Source: Promethearchaeati archaeon (GTDB taxonomy: Archaea > Asgardarchaeota > Heimdallarchaeia > Heimdallarchaeales > Heimdallarchaeaceae). From it: 56,439 bases of DNA. Positions 1-8,770 of the stretch are shown piece after piece. The stretch covers positions 1-56,439 of the forward strand of contig JABLTJ010000022.1 of NCBI GenBank assembly GCA_013166775.1, written 5' to 3'. Position 1 is the first letter of the stretch; the number at the start of each line of letters is the position of its first letter. Under the pieces are notes generated by a model. It did not search any database. It had not been told where the DNA came from and saw nothing but the letters and a program-made list of their open reading frames with translations. Position numbers and translations under genes: made by a program.

Positions 1-3000
1 GTCTTTATTACAGTTCAATATAATGATTATAGGGCAAACTACACTGATGAGTATGTTTCAGATGTTTTTGTTTTAGAAGTAAGCGCACCTAAAACGGTAA
101 TTCAAATTAATTCAGCAGATAATTCAATCTATACTTATCATACCGCATTATTCAATTTTGATTTCTTTGATACAAATCATTCAATAGATTTAACAGGGGC
201 TGTAGTTGATGTGTGGTTTAATGTTACGGATGTTTCTGCAATTGTAACTCCTAGCGGTAGTTCTTATCAGGTAGAAATTACAAGTAATAATCCTTACACT
301 ATTGGCATATCTGTCTACATAAATGTAACAAAAACCAACTATGAATCCATCAACAACTATTTGCTTGGTGAAATAAATGTAGTCATAATTCAAACGGAAA
401 TAGTATCCATTGATGTTCCTTCTGATATGTATGATGGTTACAATACTTCAGTAATAATCCTATTCAATGATACAGATAATGTTGAAACAATAGATGGAGC
501 TTATCTAGAGAGCATTGTAACAAATTCAACTAGTTTTGTAAACATCAGTATTGTTGAACTGGGAGGAGGTCAATATAATATCACTTTCATTAATTATGAT
601 ATAGCTGTTTTCTGGTTGGACATGAATATTACGCTTGCAAAACCTGGGTATTACAATGCAGTAATACGAATAACCATAAAGATCATTGTTGTCCAAACGG
701 ATTCCGAGCTCTTGGATAGTAGTTCTGTTTCTATTTATTACGATACGGGTACAACATTCGATATTTTATATTGGGACAATATTTCCTTCGTGAATATCAC
801 CAATCCTCAAGTATTCTTCTCAGGCAATTTAACAGGTGTAGTTACTCCTAGTTATAGTTTCTTGGATAATATTACCACAATAACGATTCTCACTATAACT
901 GACTTGGGATATTATGAGCTGAACATAACTATTGTTAAACCAGGATTCGAACCTCAGATAATATCTGTTTATATTCTTGTTCAAGAAAGGCAAACTTCAG
1001 TAGATTCCGATGAGACGGATATAACATTCTATGCTGATTTGACGGATAATATACTGTTAAATTATACGGATGAATTGGATGAAGTATCAATCCTAGTTGC
1101 TACTGTAGATATTGATTTTGCAGCTGATAATAGTACATTAATTGTCCAAGATTATTTCAATATTAATTTAGTCGAAGTTGGATCATTATATGAAATTACA
1201 TTTGATCCAATTGAGAATATGGCAACTGGTTATGTGTTTATATTTAATATGACAATCAGTAAATATGGATATGTAACAAACTTCATTATAATTACTGTAA
1301 CAATCAATATTCACCCTACAGATATTGATCCCTCTTCAACTTCCCAAGATACTGTTTATACTGATGAAGATGGTGAATTCACAATAATTTATGAAACAAT
1401 TGAAGATGATTTCATCAGTGGTGCTGAAATGAGTTACATTCTCATTAATGGTACATCTGCTGAAATAGAGGATGTTGTTCTAACTCAAATAATCGATACA
1501 TATGTAATCTATGTTTACATTAGCAGTAGTATAATTCCTGAACTGAGTTTTGAAATCGAGCTTACTTTTTATAAATATGGTTTCGAAAATCAAACTTGGA
1601 TTATTCTAATAACTGTAGCTATTCATCCAACAGATATTGATCCCTCTTCAACTTCCCAAGATACTGTTTATACAGATGAAGATGGTGAATTCACAATAAT
1701 TTATGAAACAATTGAAGATGATTTCATCAGTGGTGCTGAAATGAGTTATTCCCTTCTTAATGGTACATCTGCTGAAATAGAGGACGTTGTTCTAACTCAA
1801 ATAATCGATTCATATGTAATCTATGTTTACATTAGCAGTAGTATAGTTCCCGAACTGAGTTTTGAAATCGAGCTTACTTTTTATAAACATGGTTTCGAAA
1901 ATCAAACTTGGATTATTCTAATAACTGTAGCTATTCATCTAACAGATATTGATCCCTCTTCAGATAATCAAGATACTATTTATACTGATGGAGTTGGCAA
2001 TTATACAATAATCTATGAAACAATTGAGGATGATTTCATCAGTGGTGCTGAAATGAGTTATATTCTCATTAATGGTACTTCAATGGATATAGAGAATGTT
2101 GCTCTTTCTCAAATACTTGGCTCATATGTTGTTGATATTTATATTAACAGTAGTATAGTTCCTGTTACGAGTTTTCTAATCGAGCTTACATTCTACAAGC
2201 ATGGTTATGAGAACCAAACTTGGATAATAACAATAAATATCATTAACCACCCAACAGATATTGATCCCTCTTCAGATAATCAAGATACAATAAATACTGA
2301 AGAAGATGGTGAATTCACAATAGTCTACGAGACTGAAGAAGGAGATTTCATCAGTGGTGCTGAACTTAGTTACATTCTCATTAATGGTACTTCAATGGAT
2401 ATAGAGAATGTTGCTCTTTCTCAAATACTTGATTCATATATTGTTTCTGTTTATATTAACAGTAGTATAGTTCCTGTTACGAGTTTTCTAATCGAGCTTA
2501 CATTCTACAAGCATGGTTTTGAGAACCAAACTTGGATAATAACATTAACTGTAGCGATTCATCCCACTTCAATTGATCCCTCAGAAGATCAAGATACTAT
2601 TTATGCTGATGAAGATGGCGAATTCACAATAGTCTACGAGACTGAAGAAGGAGATTTCATCACAGGAGCTGAAATGGAATACAACATTATTAACGGTACT
2701 TCAGCTGAAATTTTATTAATCACTTATTCTCCAATTACTGATTATTACCTAATTTTCATCAACTTTGATGAATCTCTAGTAGCTGGGAAAAACTTCTCTA
2801 TTGAGCTTATCTTCTACAAACATGGTTTTCAGAATCAAACATGCATCATTAACATCAACGTTCTTCCTAAAATTACTTATGATATTATTTTGGAAATTGT
2901 AGGTGAATTAAGGCAATTAAACACAATTCAATTCCAAATAACATTAAGTAATTTTAGTATCGATTTATTAACAGCTTTATCATTCGAAAATATTAAGTTC

Positions 3001-4062
3001 TATACTAATCCAAATGGAGATTTTGCTTTGATAACATATATATTCACATTTGCAAATGGAACTACGAAAGAATATCAAATTCAAGCAGAATTTCAACAGA
3101 TTTCAGAAGGTGTTTTTGTAGCACTAACTAGTGAAATAACGATACCATGGCGTGTGACTGAAGTTTCGTATATTGCAACATACACTCCCACTAGTCAATC
3201 AGTGATATCAATTGAATCAACAAGTATTTCAGAAAGCTTGACTCAAAATCCCAAAATCTTGGAACTTCTATCATACATGTTTACTGAATTTACACCTTAC
3301 ATGGCTGCTGCCTTAGCAGTTATTGCAGCAGTATTCATAAGCTTGACAATATTCTTTGGAGTTATAAGACCTAGAAAACAAAAAAGAAGTGCTAAGAAAC
3401 GTGGTTATCTTGATAAAATTTCTAAGATACTTGCAAGTGTTATATCTATGAGGAAAGTCATTGTTGTTCATAATGAAACTGGATTACCTGTTTACGAATG
3501 GGATCTCGGTGGAGAAATTTCTGTTGATTCTTCATTAGTTTCTGGTTTCTTACAAGCTGTTTCAGGTATGGGTGGTGAGATAAGTGGAGGAGAAGTTGGT
3601 GCAGTAAGAAAAATTGATTATGGTCAATTCTGCGTTTCTAGTGCAGGAACAGATTGTATTACAACCTATCTATTTAGTACTGGTGATATTTCAGCTGATG
3701 TTGAAATAGGTTTAGCAAGCTTTGTTGAATGGTTTGAAAAGAAATTCCATGATCTTGTTAGCACAACATGGGATGGTAAAACTGAAGAATTTCTATCAAA
3801 TGAAAGATCAATAATTGATACATTATCTGAAAATCTATTTGTTTGGACATTACATCCACTTTCTGTTAATACAGTAAAAGAAAAAGATGTCCTAAAATTG
3901 GGCACATTTAGTCAGAAATTATACAAATTCATTAAAGATTATAATGAAGTATCAATAAGTGTAGCTCTAGAATTCTTCGGTAAACAACCTATGGAAGAGA
4001 CACTTTCAAAAATATTTGAAATGGTTGATGCTAATATTCTACTGCGTAAGAGATTAAGGTAA
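1..4062 (+). CDS. Giant tandem-repeat surface protein with one membrane span and a cytosolic roadblock/longin-like domain (5' end missing)
   Basis: The reading frame is open from base 1 with no stop, so the gene begins outside the window and the first in-window Met is not its start. The ectodomain is rich in Asn, Thr, Ile and NxS/T sequons, and is built of beta-rich Ig-like units of about 100 residues. The last five (about 1318-2871) are near copies with a 312-bp period; earlier units are diverged. One hydrophobic span lies at about 3298-3366, followed by a basic stop-transfer stretch (PRKQKRSAKKR). The roughly 230-residue cytosolic tail starts with a module reading IVVHNETGLPVYEWD and then LVSGFLQAVSGMGGEI, which resembles roadblock/longin-type domains of Asgard membrane proteins. 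The tail ends in a helical, possibly winged-helix, region. I infer an adhesin- or receptor-like protein coupling the cell surface to a cytosolic GTPase-type switch; the ligand is unknown. Confidence 0.75.
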   Translation, partial: VFITVQYNDYRANYTDEYVSDVFVLEVSAPKTVIQINSADNSIYTYHTALFNFDFFDTNHSIDLTGAVVDVWFNVTDVSAIVTPSGSSYQVEITSNNPYTIGISVYINVTKTNYESINNYLLGEINVVIIQTEIVSIDVPSDMYDGYNTSVIILFNDTDNVETIDGAYLESIVTNSTSFVNISIVELGGGQYNITFINYDIAVFWLDMNITLAKPGYYNAVIRITIKIIVVQTDSELLDSSSVSIYYDTGTTFDILYWDNISFVNITNPQVFFSGNLTGVVTPSYSFLDNITTITILTITDLGYYELNITIVKPGFEPQIISVYILVQERQTSVDSDETDITFYADLTDNILLNYTDELDEVSILVATVDIDFAADNSTLIVQDYFNINLVEVGSLYEITFDPIENMATGYVFIFNMTISKYGYVTNFIIITVTINIHPTDIDPSSTSQDTVYTDEDGEFTIIYETIEDDFISGAEMSYILINGTSAEIEDVVLTQIIDTYVIYVYISSSIIPELSFEIELTFYKYGFENQTWIILITVAIHPTDIDPSSTSQDTVYTDEDGEFTIIYETIEDDFISGAEMSYSLLNGTSAEIEDVVLTQIIDSYVIYVYISSSIVPELSFEIELTFYKHGFENQTWIILITVAIHLTDIDPSSDNQDTIYTDGVGNYTIIYETIEDDFISGAEMSYILINGTSMDIENVALSQILGSYVVDIYINSSIVPVTSFLIELTFYKHGYENQTWIITINIINHPTDIDPSSDNQDTINTEEDGEFTIVYETEEGDFISGAELSYILINGTSMDIENVALSQILDSYIVSVYINSSIVPVTSFLIELTFYKHGFENQTWIITLTVAIHPTSIDPSEDQDTIYADEDGEFTIVYETEEGDFITGAEMEYNIINGTSAEILLITYSPITDYYLIFINFDESLVAGKNFSIELIFYKHGFQNQTCIININVLPKITYDIILEIVGELRQLNTIQFQITLSNFSIDLLTALSFENIKFYTNPNGDFALITYIFTFANGTTKEYQIQAEFQQISEGVFVALTSEITIPWRVTEVSYIATYTPTSQSVISIESTSISESLTQNPKILELLSYMFTEFTPYMAAALAVIAAVFISLTIFFGVIRPRKQKRSAKKRGYLDKISKILASVISMRKVIVVHNETGLPVYEWDLGGEISVDSSLVSGFLQAVSGMGGEISGGEVGAVRKIDYGQFCVSSAGTDCITTYLFSTGDISADVEIGLASFVEWFEKKFHDLVSTTWDGKTEEFLSNERSIIDTLSENLFVWTLHPLSVNTVKEKDVLKLGTFSQKLYKFIKDYNEVSISVALEFFGKQPMEETLSKIFEMVDANILLRKRLR
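1318..2871 (+). repeat. Five tandem 312-bp coding repeats
   Basis: Units begin at 1318, 1630, 1942, 2254 and 2566, exactly 312 bases (104 codons) apart; the last is slightly shorter. Each starts with a codon for Thr or Ser followed by the residues (D/S)IDPS and ends with a segment containing FYK(H/Y)G(F/Y)ENQT. Units 1 and 2 are almost identical at DNA level over their first 120 bases, and units 3 and 4 share long identical blocks, so duplication or gene conversion is recent. Copy number could be misassembled if the source is short-read data. Confidence 0.9.
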
Positions 4063-4070
4063 ACCAGTTA

Positions 4071-4079
4071 CTTTAAAAA
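4071..4079 (+). promoter_or_regulatory. TATA-like box of the HAD gene
   Basis: The box reads ctttaaaaa and is centred about 28 bases before the ATG at 4103, so the predicted transcript is leaderless or nearly so. Confidence 0.4.
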
Positions 4080-4102
4080 CCAATAATTTCCTTTTTTTTG
4101 TT

Positions 4103-4828
4103 ATGAATGATACATCTAGCTGGAATAACTATTGTATACTATTCGATATGGATGGTGTTCTTATTAGTCTCAAAGCTAGATGGATTGATCCTGTAGAACA
4201 AATTATTGAGAAAATCCATCCAGATTTTGATAGAAACAAAATTGCTCAACATGCTCCTTCTCTTATGCTTATCCATGGTGGTCGAAGTGCTAATATCATG
4301 TTTAAAGGTATTCTGGAAATCTGCAAAATAGGAGGTCTCTCAAAATTTCAAACATTTAGAGTACTAGTAAGATTGTTTTTTTCAATCCTCTCAAAAAAGA
4401 AATGGCCAATAGTTCCATTTGAAGGGACATTTGTAACTCTCAAACAACTAAGAGAGATGGATTTCAATTTAGCATTGATTACTTCTGCCTCCAGATATAC
4501 TCTCAGAAGAGTAAAAAGGGAATATCCTTCAATCTATGGTGCGTTTGATTGCATAGTAACAAGAAATGATGTTCGTTTTACAAAACCATCACCTGAACAA
4601 ATTCTTATTGCCCTTGAAAAACTAAGCATTCAAAATGAAAATTCTGTTGTCGTTGGTGATTTCATGAGTGACATACAGGCAGGGAAAAATGTTGGAACAA
4701 AAACTATAGGCGTACTAAGTGAATTTACTGAAATAAGTCAATCTTATATAGAAAGTACAAATCCCGATTTGATCGTATCAAGTATAACTGAAATTCCTAC
4801 TCTATTACCTAAGGTCTTTTCAGTCTAA
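4103..4828 (+). CDS. HAD-superfamily hydrolase (phosphoglycolate phosphatase-like)
   Basis: This 241-residue protein has all four HAD motifs. Motif I is FDMDGV with nucleophile Asp15 and general acid Asp17. Motif II is the ALITSAS stretch, motif III the Lys in TKPSP, and motif IV the acidic pair in VVGDFMSDIQAG. A helical cap of about 100 residues follows motif I, as in the phosphoglycolate phosphatase/beta-phosphoglucomutase subclass. The likely activity is cytosolic hydrolysis of a small phosphate ester; the substrate cannot be read from sequence. The gene stands alone between the surface-protein gene and the GcvH-like gene, and its TATA box sets the start. Residues 75-105 are unusually basic and hydrophobic (LVRLFFSILSKKKW), which suggests a lipophilic cap surface. 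Confidence 0.85.
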   Translation: MNDTSSWNNYCILFDMDGVLISLKARWIDPVEQIIEKIHPDFDRNKIAQHAPSLMLIHGGRSANIMFKGILEICKIGGLSKFQTFRVLVRLFFSILSKKKWPIVPFEGTFVTLKQLREMDFNLALITSASRYTLRRVKREYPSIYGAFDCIVTRNDVRFTKPSPEQILIALEKLSIQNENSVVVGDFMSDIQAGKNVGTKTIGVLSEFTEISQSYIESTNPDLIVSSITEIPTLLPKVFSV

Positions 4829-4891
4829 TATATAATGAAAAAAGAAAAAGATTAAGAAGGAAAACTTCAAAAAGATATTAGAAAGGATGAA

Positions 4892-5371
4892 TTGACTAAG
4901 ATGAAAAAACAGTTTAGATTTCCCGAAAAATGCCTTTACCAATCCACATACGTTTGGCTAGAGGAAATGGGTAGAGGTGTCATCCGTTTGGGAATTACGG
5001 ACTACGCTCAATTCTCACTTGATGATATTATCTCCATTACACTTCCTGAGAAGGGGATCTATATCGAAAAAGATGAAGAGCTTATATCAATTGACTCTAT
5101 AGAAGAAACAATTGTCATCACAGCTCCCATTAGTGGTACCATAGAAGAAATTAATGAAGAACTAAGACAATCACCTGAACTTCTTAATGAAAGTCCATAT
5201 AAAGAGGGATGGATTCTTGAATTGGAAATAGGAGATAACGATGATCTTGATTTATTAATGGATGTGGATGAGGTCCTAGACGCATATCAAGAAGAAATAG
5301 AAGATGAGGAATTAGAAGACGAAGATTTCAAAGAAAACATTGGTGATTACGACCTCGAAAGTGAATTTTAA
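4892..5371 (+). CDS. GcvH-like protein lacking the lipoyl-lysine, with an acidic tail
   Basis: About 110 N-terminal residues follow the glycine-cleavage H-protein pattern: GVIRLGITDYAQFSLDDI, then ITLPEKG, APISGTIEEINEEL, and SPYKEGWILELE. In lipoylated H proteins the modified Lys sits in the ESVKA turn. Here the aligned turn is DSIEE, so Lys is replaced by Glu (codon gaa at 5102-5104). The fold is kept but the canonical lipoylation site is gone. A tail of about 45 residues, almost all Asp and Glu, follows. No other glycine-cleavage or lipoate gene is nearby. The start may be the TTG at 4892 (GAAAGG five bases upstream) or the ATG at 4901. It may be a structural or protein-binding derivative of GcvH. 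The family call is firm; the function is unknown. Confidence 0.75.
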   Translation: MTKMKKQFRFPEKCLYQSTYVWLEEMGRGVIRLGITDYAQFSLDDIISITLPEKGIYIEKDEELISIDSIEETIVITAPISGTIEEINEELRQSPELLNESPYKEGWILELEIGDNDDLDLLMDVDEVLDAYQEEIEDEELEDEDFKENIGDYDLESEF

Positions 5372-5406
5372 GGTTAATAGTCACTTTTTTAGATTATATT
5401 TATGCT

Positions 5407-5421
5407 CGAAAGTTTTAAATA
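5407..5421 (+). promoter_or_regulatory. Distal BRE/TATA promoter upstream of pheS
   Basis: The sequence cgaaagttttaaata is a near-ideal archaeal BRE plus TATA element. Transcription would start near 5445, leaving a leader of about 110 bases before pheS. That is unusually long for this window and could include a small RNA (see findings). Confidence 0.5.
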
Positions 5422-5524
5422 AGTTACAAAATACTTTCTAATACCGTAAATTGGGGCGTATCGTGACTTGGAATTTCATTAACTCTTTCTAAAGTGCCCG
5501 ACAACAACAACTTAAAGGTAATTA

Positions 5525-5535
5525 GTTTTTTATAT
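5525..5535 (+). promoter_or_regulatory. Proximal TATA-like box of pheS
   Basis: The tract ttttttatat is centred about 29 bases before the pheS ATG at 5559, which would give a leaderless pheS-pheT mRNA. Together with the distal element, this makes two tandem promoters. Confidence 0.4.
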
Positions 5536-5558
5536 CAATATTTTAGGATTGTTAGACA

Positions 5559-7049
5559 ATGAGTAGTGTAAAGAAGAAAATTTCGTTAGCACCAGAAGTA
5601 GTAAAACTCTATAAAGAAATTAGCTTAAAGGACGAAATATCGATAGATGAATTGAAGAACATCACAAAGCTAGATCATGGGAAACTAGAATATCTACTTG
5701 GAGCTCTAACTTCAAATAATCTTGTTGAAAGGATTATAGAAGTTAAGAAAAAAGTTCTCTTAACTGAAGCAGGTGAAATTGCAGCTGCAAATCAATTAGT
5801 AGAACGCAGGATTCTTTCTGCTTTAAAAGAAAATCAACCAATTAATTCTTCTGATCTTTCAAAAATATTAGATTGTGATAATAGGGAATTGAATGCTGGG
5901 ATTGGTTATCTGAAAAAACAGGGAATGATTGACATTGTTCAAGGACAGATATCTTTTTCTCAAAAAGAGGTAGAAGTTAGCACGGATATACAGGAAATTT
6001 TAGTTGAACTGTCCAAAGGAAACGAAGTAGATATTCAGAATTATGAAAAAACATTGCTTCAAAGAAGTTTAATAACAATTGAAGATGAGAAAAAAATAAT
6101 CGTTAAAACAATTGTCAAGTTTGAAGAAATGAAAAAGAATATAGTTGAAACATCTGATATCAGTAGATTAACTCCAGAAATGATTAGAAATGGCACCTGG
6201 AGAAAAACAAAATTGCGAGAATATAATCTAGATGTTTCTCCACCTGAATTCTTTACTGGCAGAAAACAACCTTATGCTAGATTTTTGGATGAAGTTAAAC
6301 AGAAATTAGTTGCCTATGGATTTCAAGAAATGCGAGGTCCTATTGTGGAGCTAGAATACTGGAATTTTGACGCTCTATTTCAGGCTCAAGATCATCCAGC
6401 GAGAGAATGGTCAGATGTATATAGAATTACTAATCCTAGTAAAGGAAAATTACCAAAAGAAAATCATGTTAAATTTGTTCAGAAGGCTCATGAAGACGGC
6501 TATGATACTGGAAGCAAAGGATGGAGATACAAGTGGGATCCGATGAAGAGTGCCCGTTTGGTTCTCAGAGCTCAAGGAACTTCTGTGAGTGCAAGAACTC
6601 TTGTAGATTTACCAATCCCTTCAAAGTATTTTAGTATCTCTCGATGCTTTAGACCTGATACAACAGATGCTACACATCTATCAGAATTTAACCAAGCTGA
6701 AGGAATTGTTTGTGATCCTTCTATTACATTTCGAGATTTATTAGGTATTCTCGAAACTTTTGCAATTGAAATATCTGAAGCACCAAATTATACATTCAAA
6801 CCAGATTACTACCCATTCACAGAACCATCAGTGGAATTAAGTGTTAAGGATCCTAAAATTGGACATATAGAATATGGTGGAGCTGGAATATTTCGACCTG
6901 AAGTAACAAGGCCATTTGGCATTGATGCTCCAGTAATTGCTTGGGGTTTAGGTGTGGACAGATTATTCATGGTCAAATATGGAATAACCGACATTAGGGA
7001 ACTTTATAGCTATAAGTTAGATTGGCTGCGATCAGCTAGGATGTCGTGA
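5559..7049 (+). CDS. pheS: Phenylalanyl-tRNA synthetase alpha subunit
   Basis: PheS forms the catalytic half of the (alpha-beta)2 enzyme that charges tRNA-Phe in the cytoplasm. The 496-residue length and N-terminal winged-helix-like domains (about residues 1-150) are typical of the archaeal/eukaryotic type. Class II catalytic sequences follow from about residue 220. These are a region around GWRYKWDPMKSARLVLRAQG (about 318), motif 2 with SRCFRPDTTDATHLSEFNQ (about 360), and motif 3 with GAGIFRPEVTRPFG then AWGLGVDRLFM (about 445-475). The gene ends nine bases before pheT. The overlap of its stop with a GAGGTG Shine-Dalgarno for pheT indicates translational coupling. Confidence 0.97.
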   Translation: MSSVKKKISLAPEVVKLYKEISLKDEISIDELKNITKLDHGKLEYLLGALTSNNLVERIIEVKKKVLLTEAGEIAAANQLVERRILSALKENQPINSSDLSKILDCDNRELNAGIGYLKKQGMIDIVQGQISFSQKEVEVSTDIQEILVELSKGNEVDIQNYEKTLLQRSLITIEDEKKIIVKTIVKFEEMKKNIVETSDISRLTPEMIRNGTWRKTKLREYNLDVSPPEFFTGRKQPYARFLDEVKQKLVAYGFQEMRGPIVELEYWNFDALFQAQDHPAREWSDVYRITNPSKGKLPKENHVKFVQKAHEDGYDTGSKGWRYKWDPMKSARLVLRAQGTSVSARTLVDLPIPSKYFSISRCFRPDTTDATHLSEFNQAEGIVCDPSITFRDLLGILETFAIEISEAPNYTFKPDYYPFTEPSVELSVKDPKIGHIEYGGAGIFRPEVTRPFGIDAPVIAWGLGVDRLFMVKYGITDIRELYSYKLDWLRSARMS

Positions 7050-7058
7050 GGTGAAATA

Positions 7059-8753
7059 ATGGTATCTATAAAAGCAAGTTATACAAAAATTCAGGAATTC
7101 CTAGGAAAAGAATTATCACTGGAAGAACTAGAAGAGCTGCTATCATTCGCAAAAACAGAGATTGATGATTACGTCAAAGAGGAAGACATGCTTGTCCTTG
7201 ATATTAAGACGAGTAATCGTCCTGATCTTTGGTGTGCTGAAGGAATGATTAGAGAAATAAAAGGAATTTTGGATATGGAAAAAGGCATTCCTTCTTATGA
7301 AGTGAAAGAAAGTGGTTTCAGTGTCAAAGTGGATTCATCATTAGCTTCATCTCGACCTTATATCGCTTGTGCAATAGCAAAGAAAATTAATTTAGATGAT
7401 TTCTATATTAAGCAACTAATGCAGCATTCCGAGAAAATAGATAATTCTTATGGTAGAAAGAGAAAACGGTCATCTATTGGAATGTATAATCTTTCAATGA
7501 TTCAAAGCCCCGTACTTTATCAAACAGCTCAGAAATCTCATAAATTCACTCCTCTTGGGTATGAAAAAGAAATGACCTTAGATAAAATTCTTAATGAGCA
7601 TGAAAAAGGGCAGGAATTTGGTCAAATAGTCAAAGATTATGGTATCTATCCCATCTTATTGTCTGCAGATGGAATGACACTATCTTTACCTCCTGTGATT
7701 AACAGCAATGATGTAGGAAGAATTACTGAAGATACAACTGAATGTTTAATCGAAGTTACTGGCACCAATTTCGAGACAGTTAATGTAGTTCTGAATATCT
7801 TATGTCAAACAATGGCTGATCATGGAGCAGATATCTATAGTGTTGTTATCGAATATCCACCTGAAATTCATAAAGAGCAAGTTATTACTCCTATACTAGA
7901 ACTTGAAAGTATCATCATAGAACTAGACATAATTGAAAAGTATTTAGATGTAAAAATCAATTCCACAAAAGCAAAGGAACTAATGCAGAAAAGAAGATTT
8001 GAATGTGAGGAATTAGAAGGTAATAAAATCAAAGTAATGATTCCCCCCTATCGAAAAGATATACTACATTGGGTAGATATAGCAGAAGAGATAGTAATAG
8101 CGTTAGATTATAATAAAATAGGTCCAACAAAATGGAAAGTACTAACAACAGGAGGTCTCCTTCCAGAAACAGAAAGCGAAAATCTTGTACGAGAAATTTT
8201 AGTGGGTGCTTATGGCATCGAATTGGTTACAAATATACTTACAGATCCTAGTATTCTGACTAGCAATGTTAACCTCGACAAGCAAGAACTGATAAAAATT
8301 GAAAATCCAGTCAGTCAAACATATAGTGTTTTAAGAAATCAGCTCTTTCCCAATTTGGTAAATGTAATTTCAAAAAATACTCACGAATCCTATCCTCAGA
8401 TTATTTTTGAGGTTGGTGAAGTAGTAAGAATGGATAAGAATGATGTCTGGACTCAAACCAATGCTGCTTTTTGTATTGCAGATGCAGATGCTAGTTTTGA
8501 AGATGCTCATAAAAGACTTCATCATCTTATGAAACTGTTAAACACTGAATATAAGATTGAAAGCACAACTCACCCTTCCTTTACAGATGGACGATGTGGA
8601 ATAATAAGTATCAAAGATATCCAATGCGGAATTATTGGAGAAATTAATCCACTTATACTTGAGAAGAATCAAATTTGGGTACCTTTAGTTTGTTTTGAAG
8701 TAGAATTACCTAGCATTCCAACTCTTAACTGTAAAACAAAGAAGACTTACTAG
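7059..8753 (+). CDS. pheT: Phenylalanyl-tRNA synthetase beta subunit
   Basis: PheT is the editing and tRNA-binding subunit that pairs with PheS. The 564 residues match the shorter archaeal/eukaryotic beta subunit, which lacks the bacterial EMAP and anticodon-binding additions. Visible parts are the N-terminal SNRPDLWCAEGMIREIKGIL segment, the B3/4 editing region around residues 90-260, a B5 domain (about 285-360, with IPPYRKDILHWVDIAEEI), and the degenerate class II domain containing ENPVSQTYSVLRNQLFPNL. A GAGGTG ribosome-binding site sits at the pheS stop codon. Downstream, the 2PGK-like gene on the minus strand ends 17 bases away in a convergent arrangement. Confidence 0.97.
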   Translation: MVSIKASYTKIQEFLGKELSLEELEELLSFAKTEIDDYVKEEDMLVLDIKTSNRPDLWCAEGMIREIKGILDMEKGIPSYEVKESGFSVKVDSSLASSRPYIACAIAKKINLDDFYIKQLMQHSEKIDNSYGRKRKRSSIGMYNLSMIQSPVLYQTAQKSHKFTPLGYEKEMTLDKILNEHEKGQEFGQIVKDYGIYPILLSADGMTLSLPPVINSNDVGRITEDTTECLIEVTGTNFETVNVVLNILCQTMADHGADIYSVVIEYPPEIHKEQVITPILELESIIIELDIIEKYLDVKINSTKAKELMQKRRFECEELEGNKIKVMIPPYRKDILHWVDIAEEIVIALDYNKIGPTKWKVLTTGGLLPETESENLVREILVGAYGIELVTNILTDPSILTSNVNLDKQELIKIENPVSQTYSVLRNQLFPNLVNVISKNTHESYPQIIFEVGEVVRMDKNDVWTQTNAAFCIADADASFEDAHKRLHHLMKLLNTEYKIESTTHPSFTDGRCGIISIKDIQCGIIGEINPLILEKNQIWVPLVCFEVELPSIPTLNCKTKKTY

Positions 8754-8770
8754 TTTTAGGATTCACTTAA

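Noticed and set aside
1318..2871. CRISPR array or insertion element
   Set aside because: The repeats are long, in-frame and coding, with no unique spacers; no transposase or terminal inverted repeats are present anywhere in the window.
5463..5492. A firm call of a Phe attenuation leader peptide
   Set aside because: Only two Phe in nine codons, and classical attenuation is not established in archaea; kept only as a low-interest finding.
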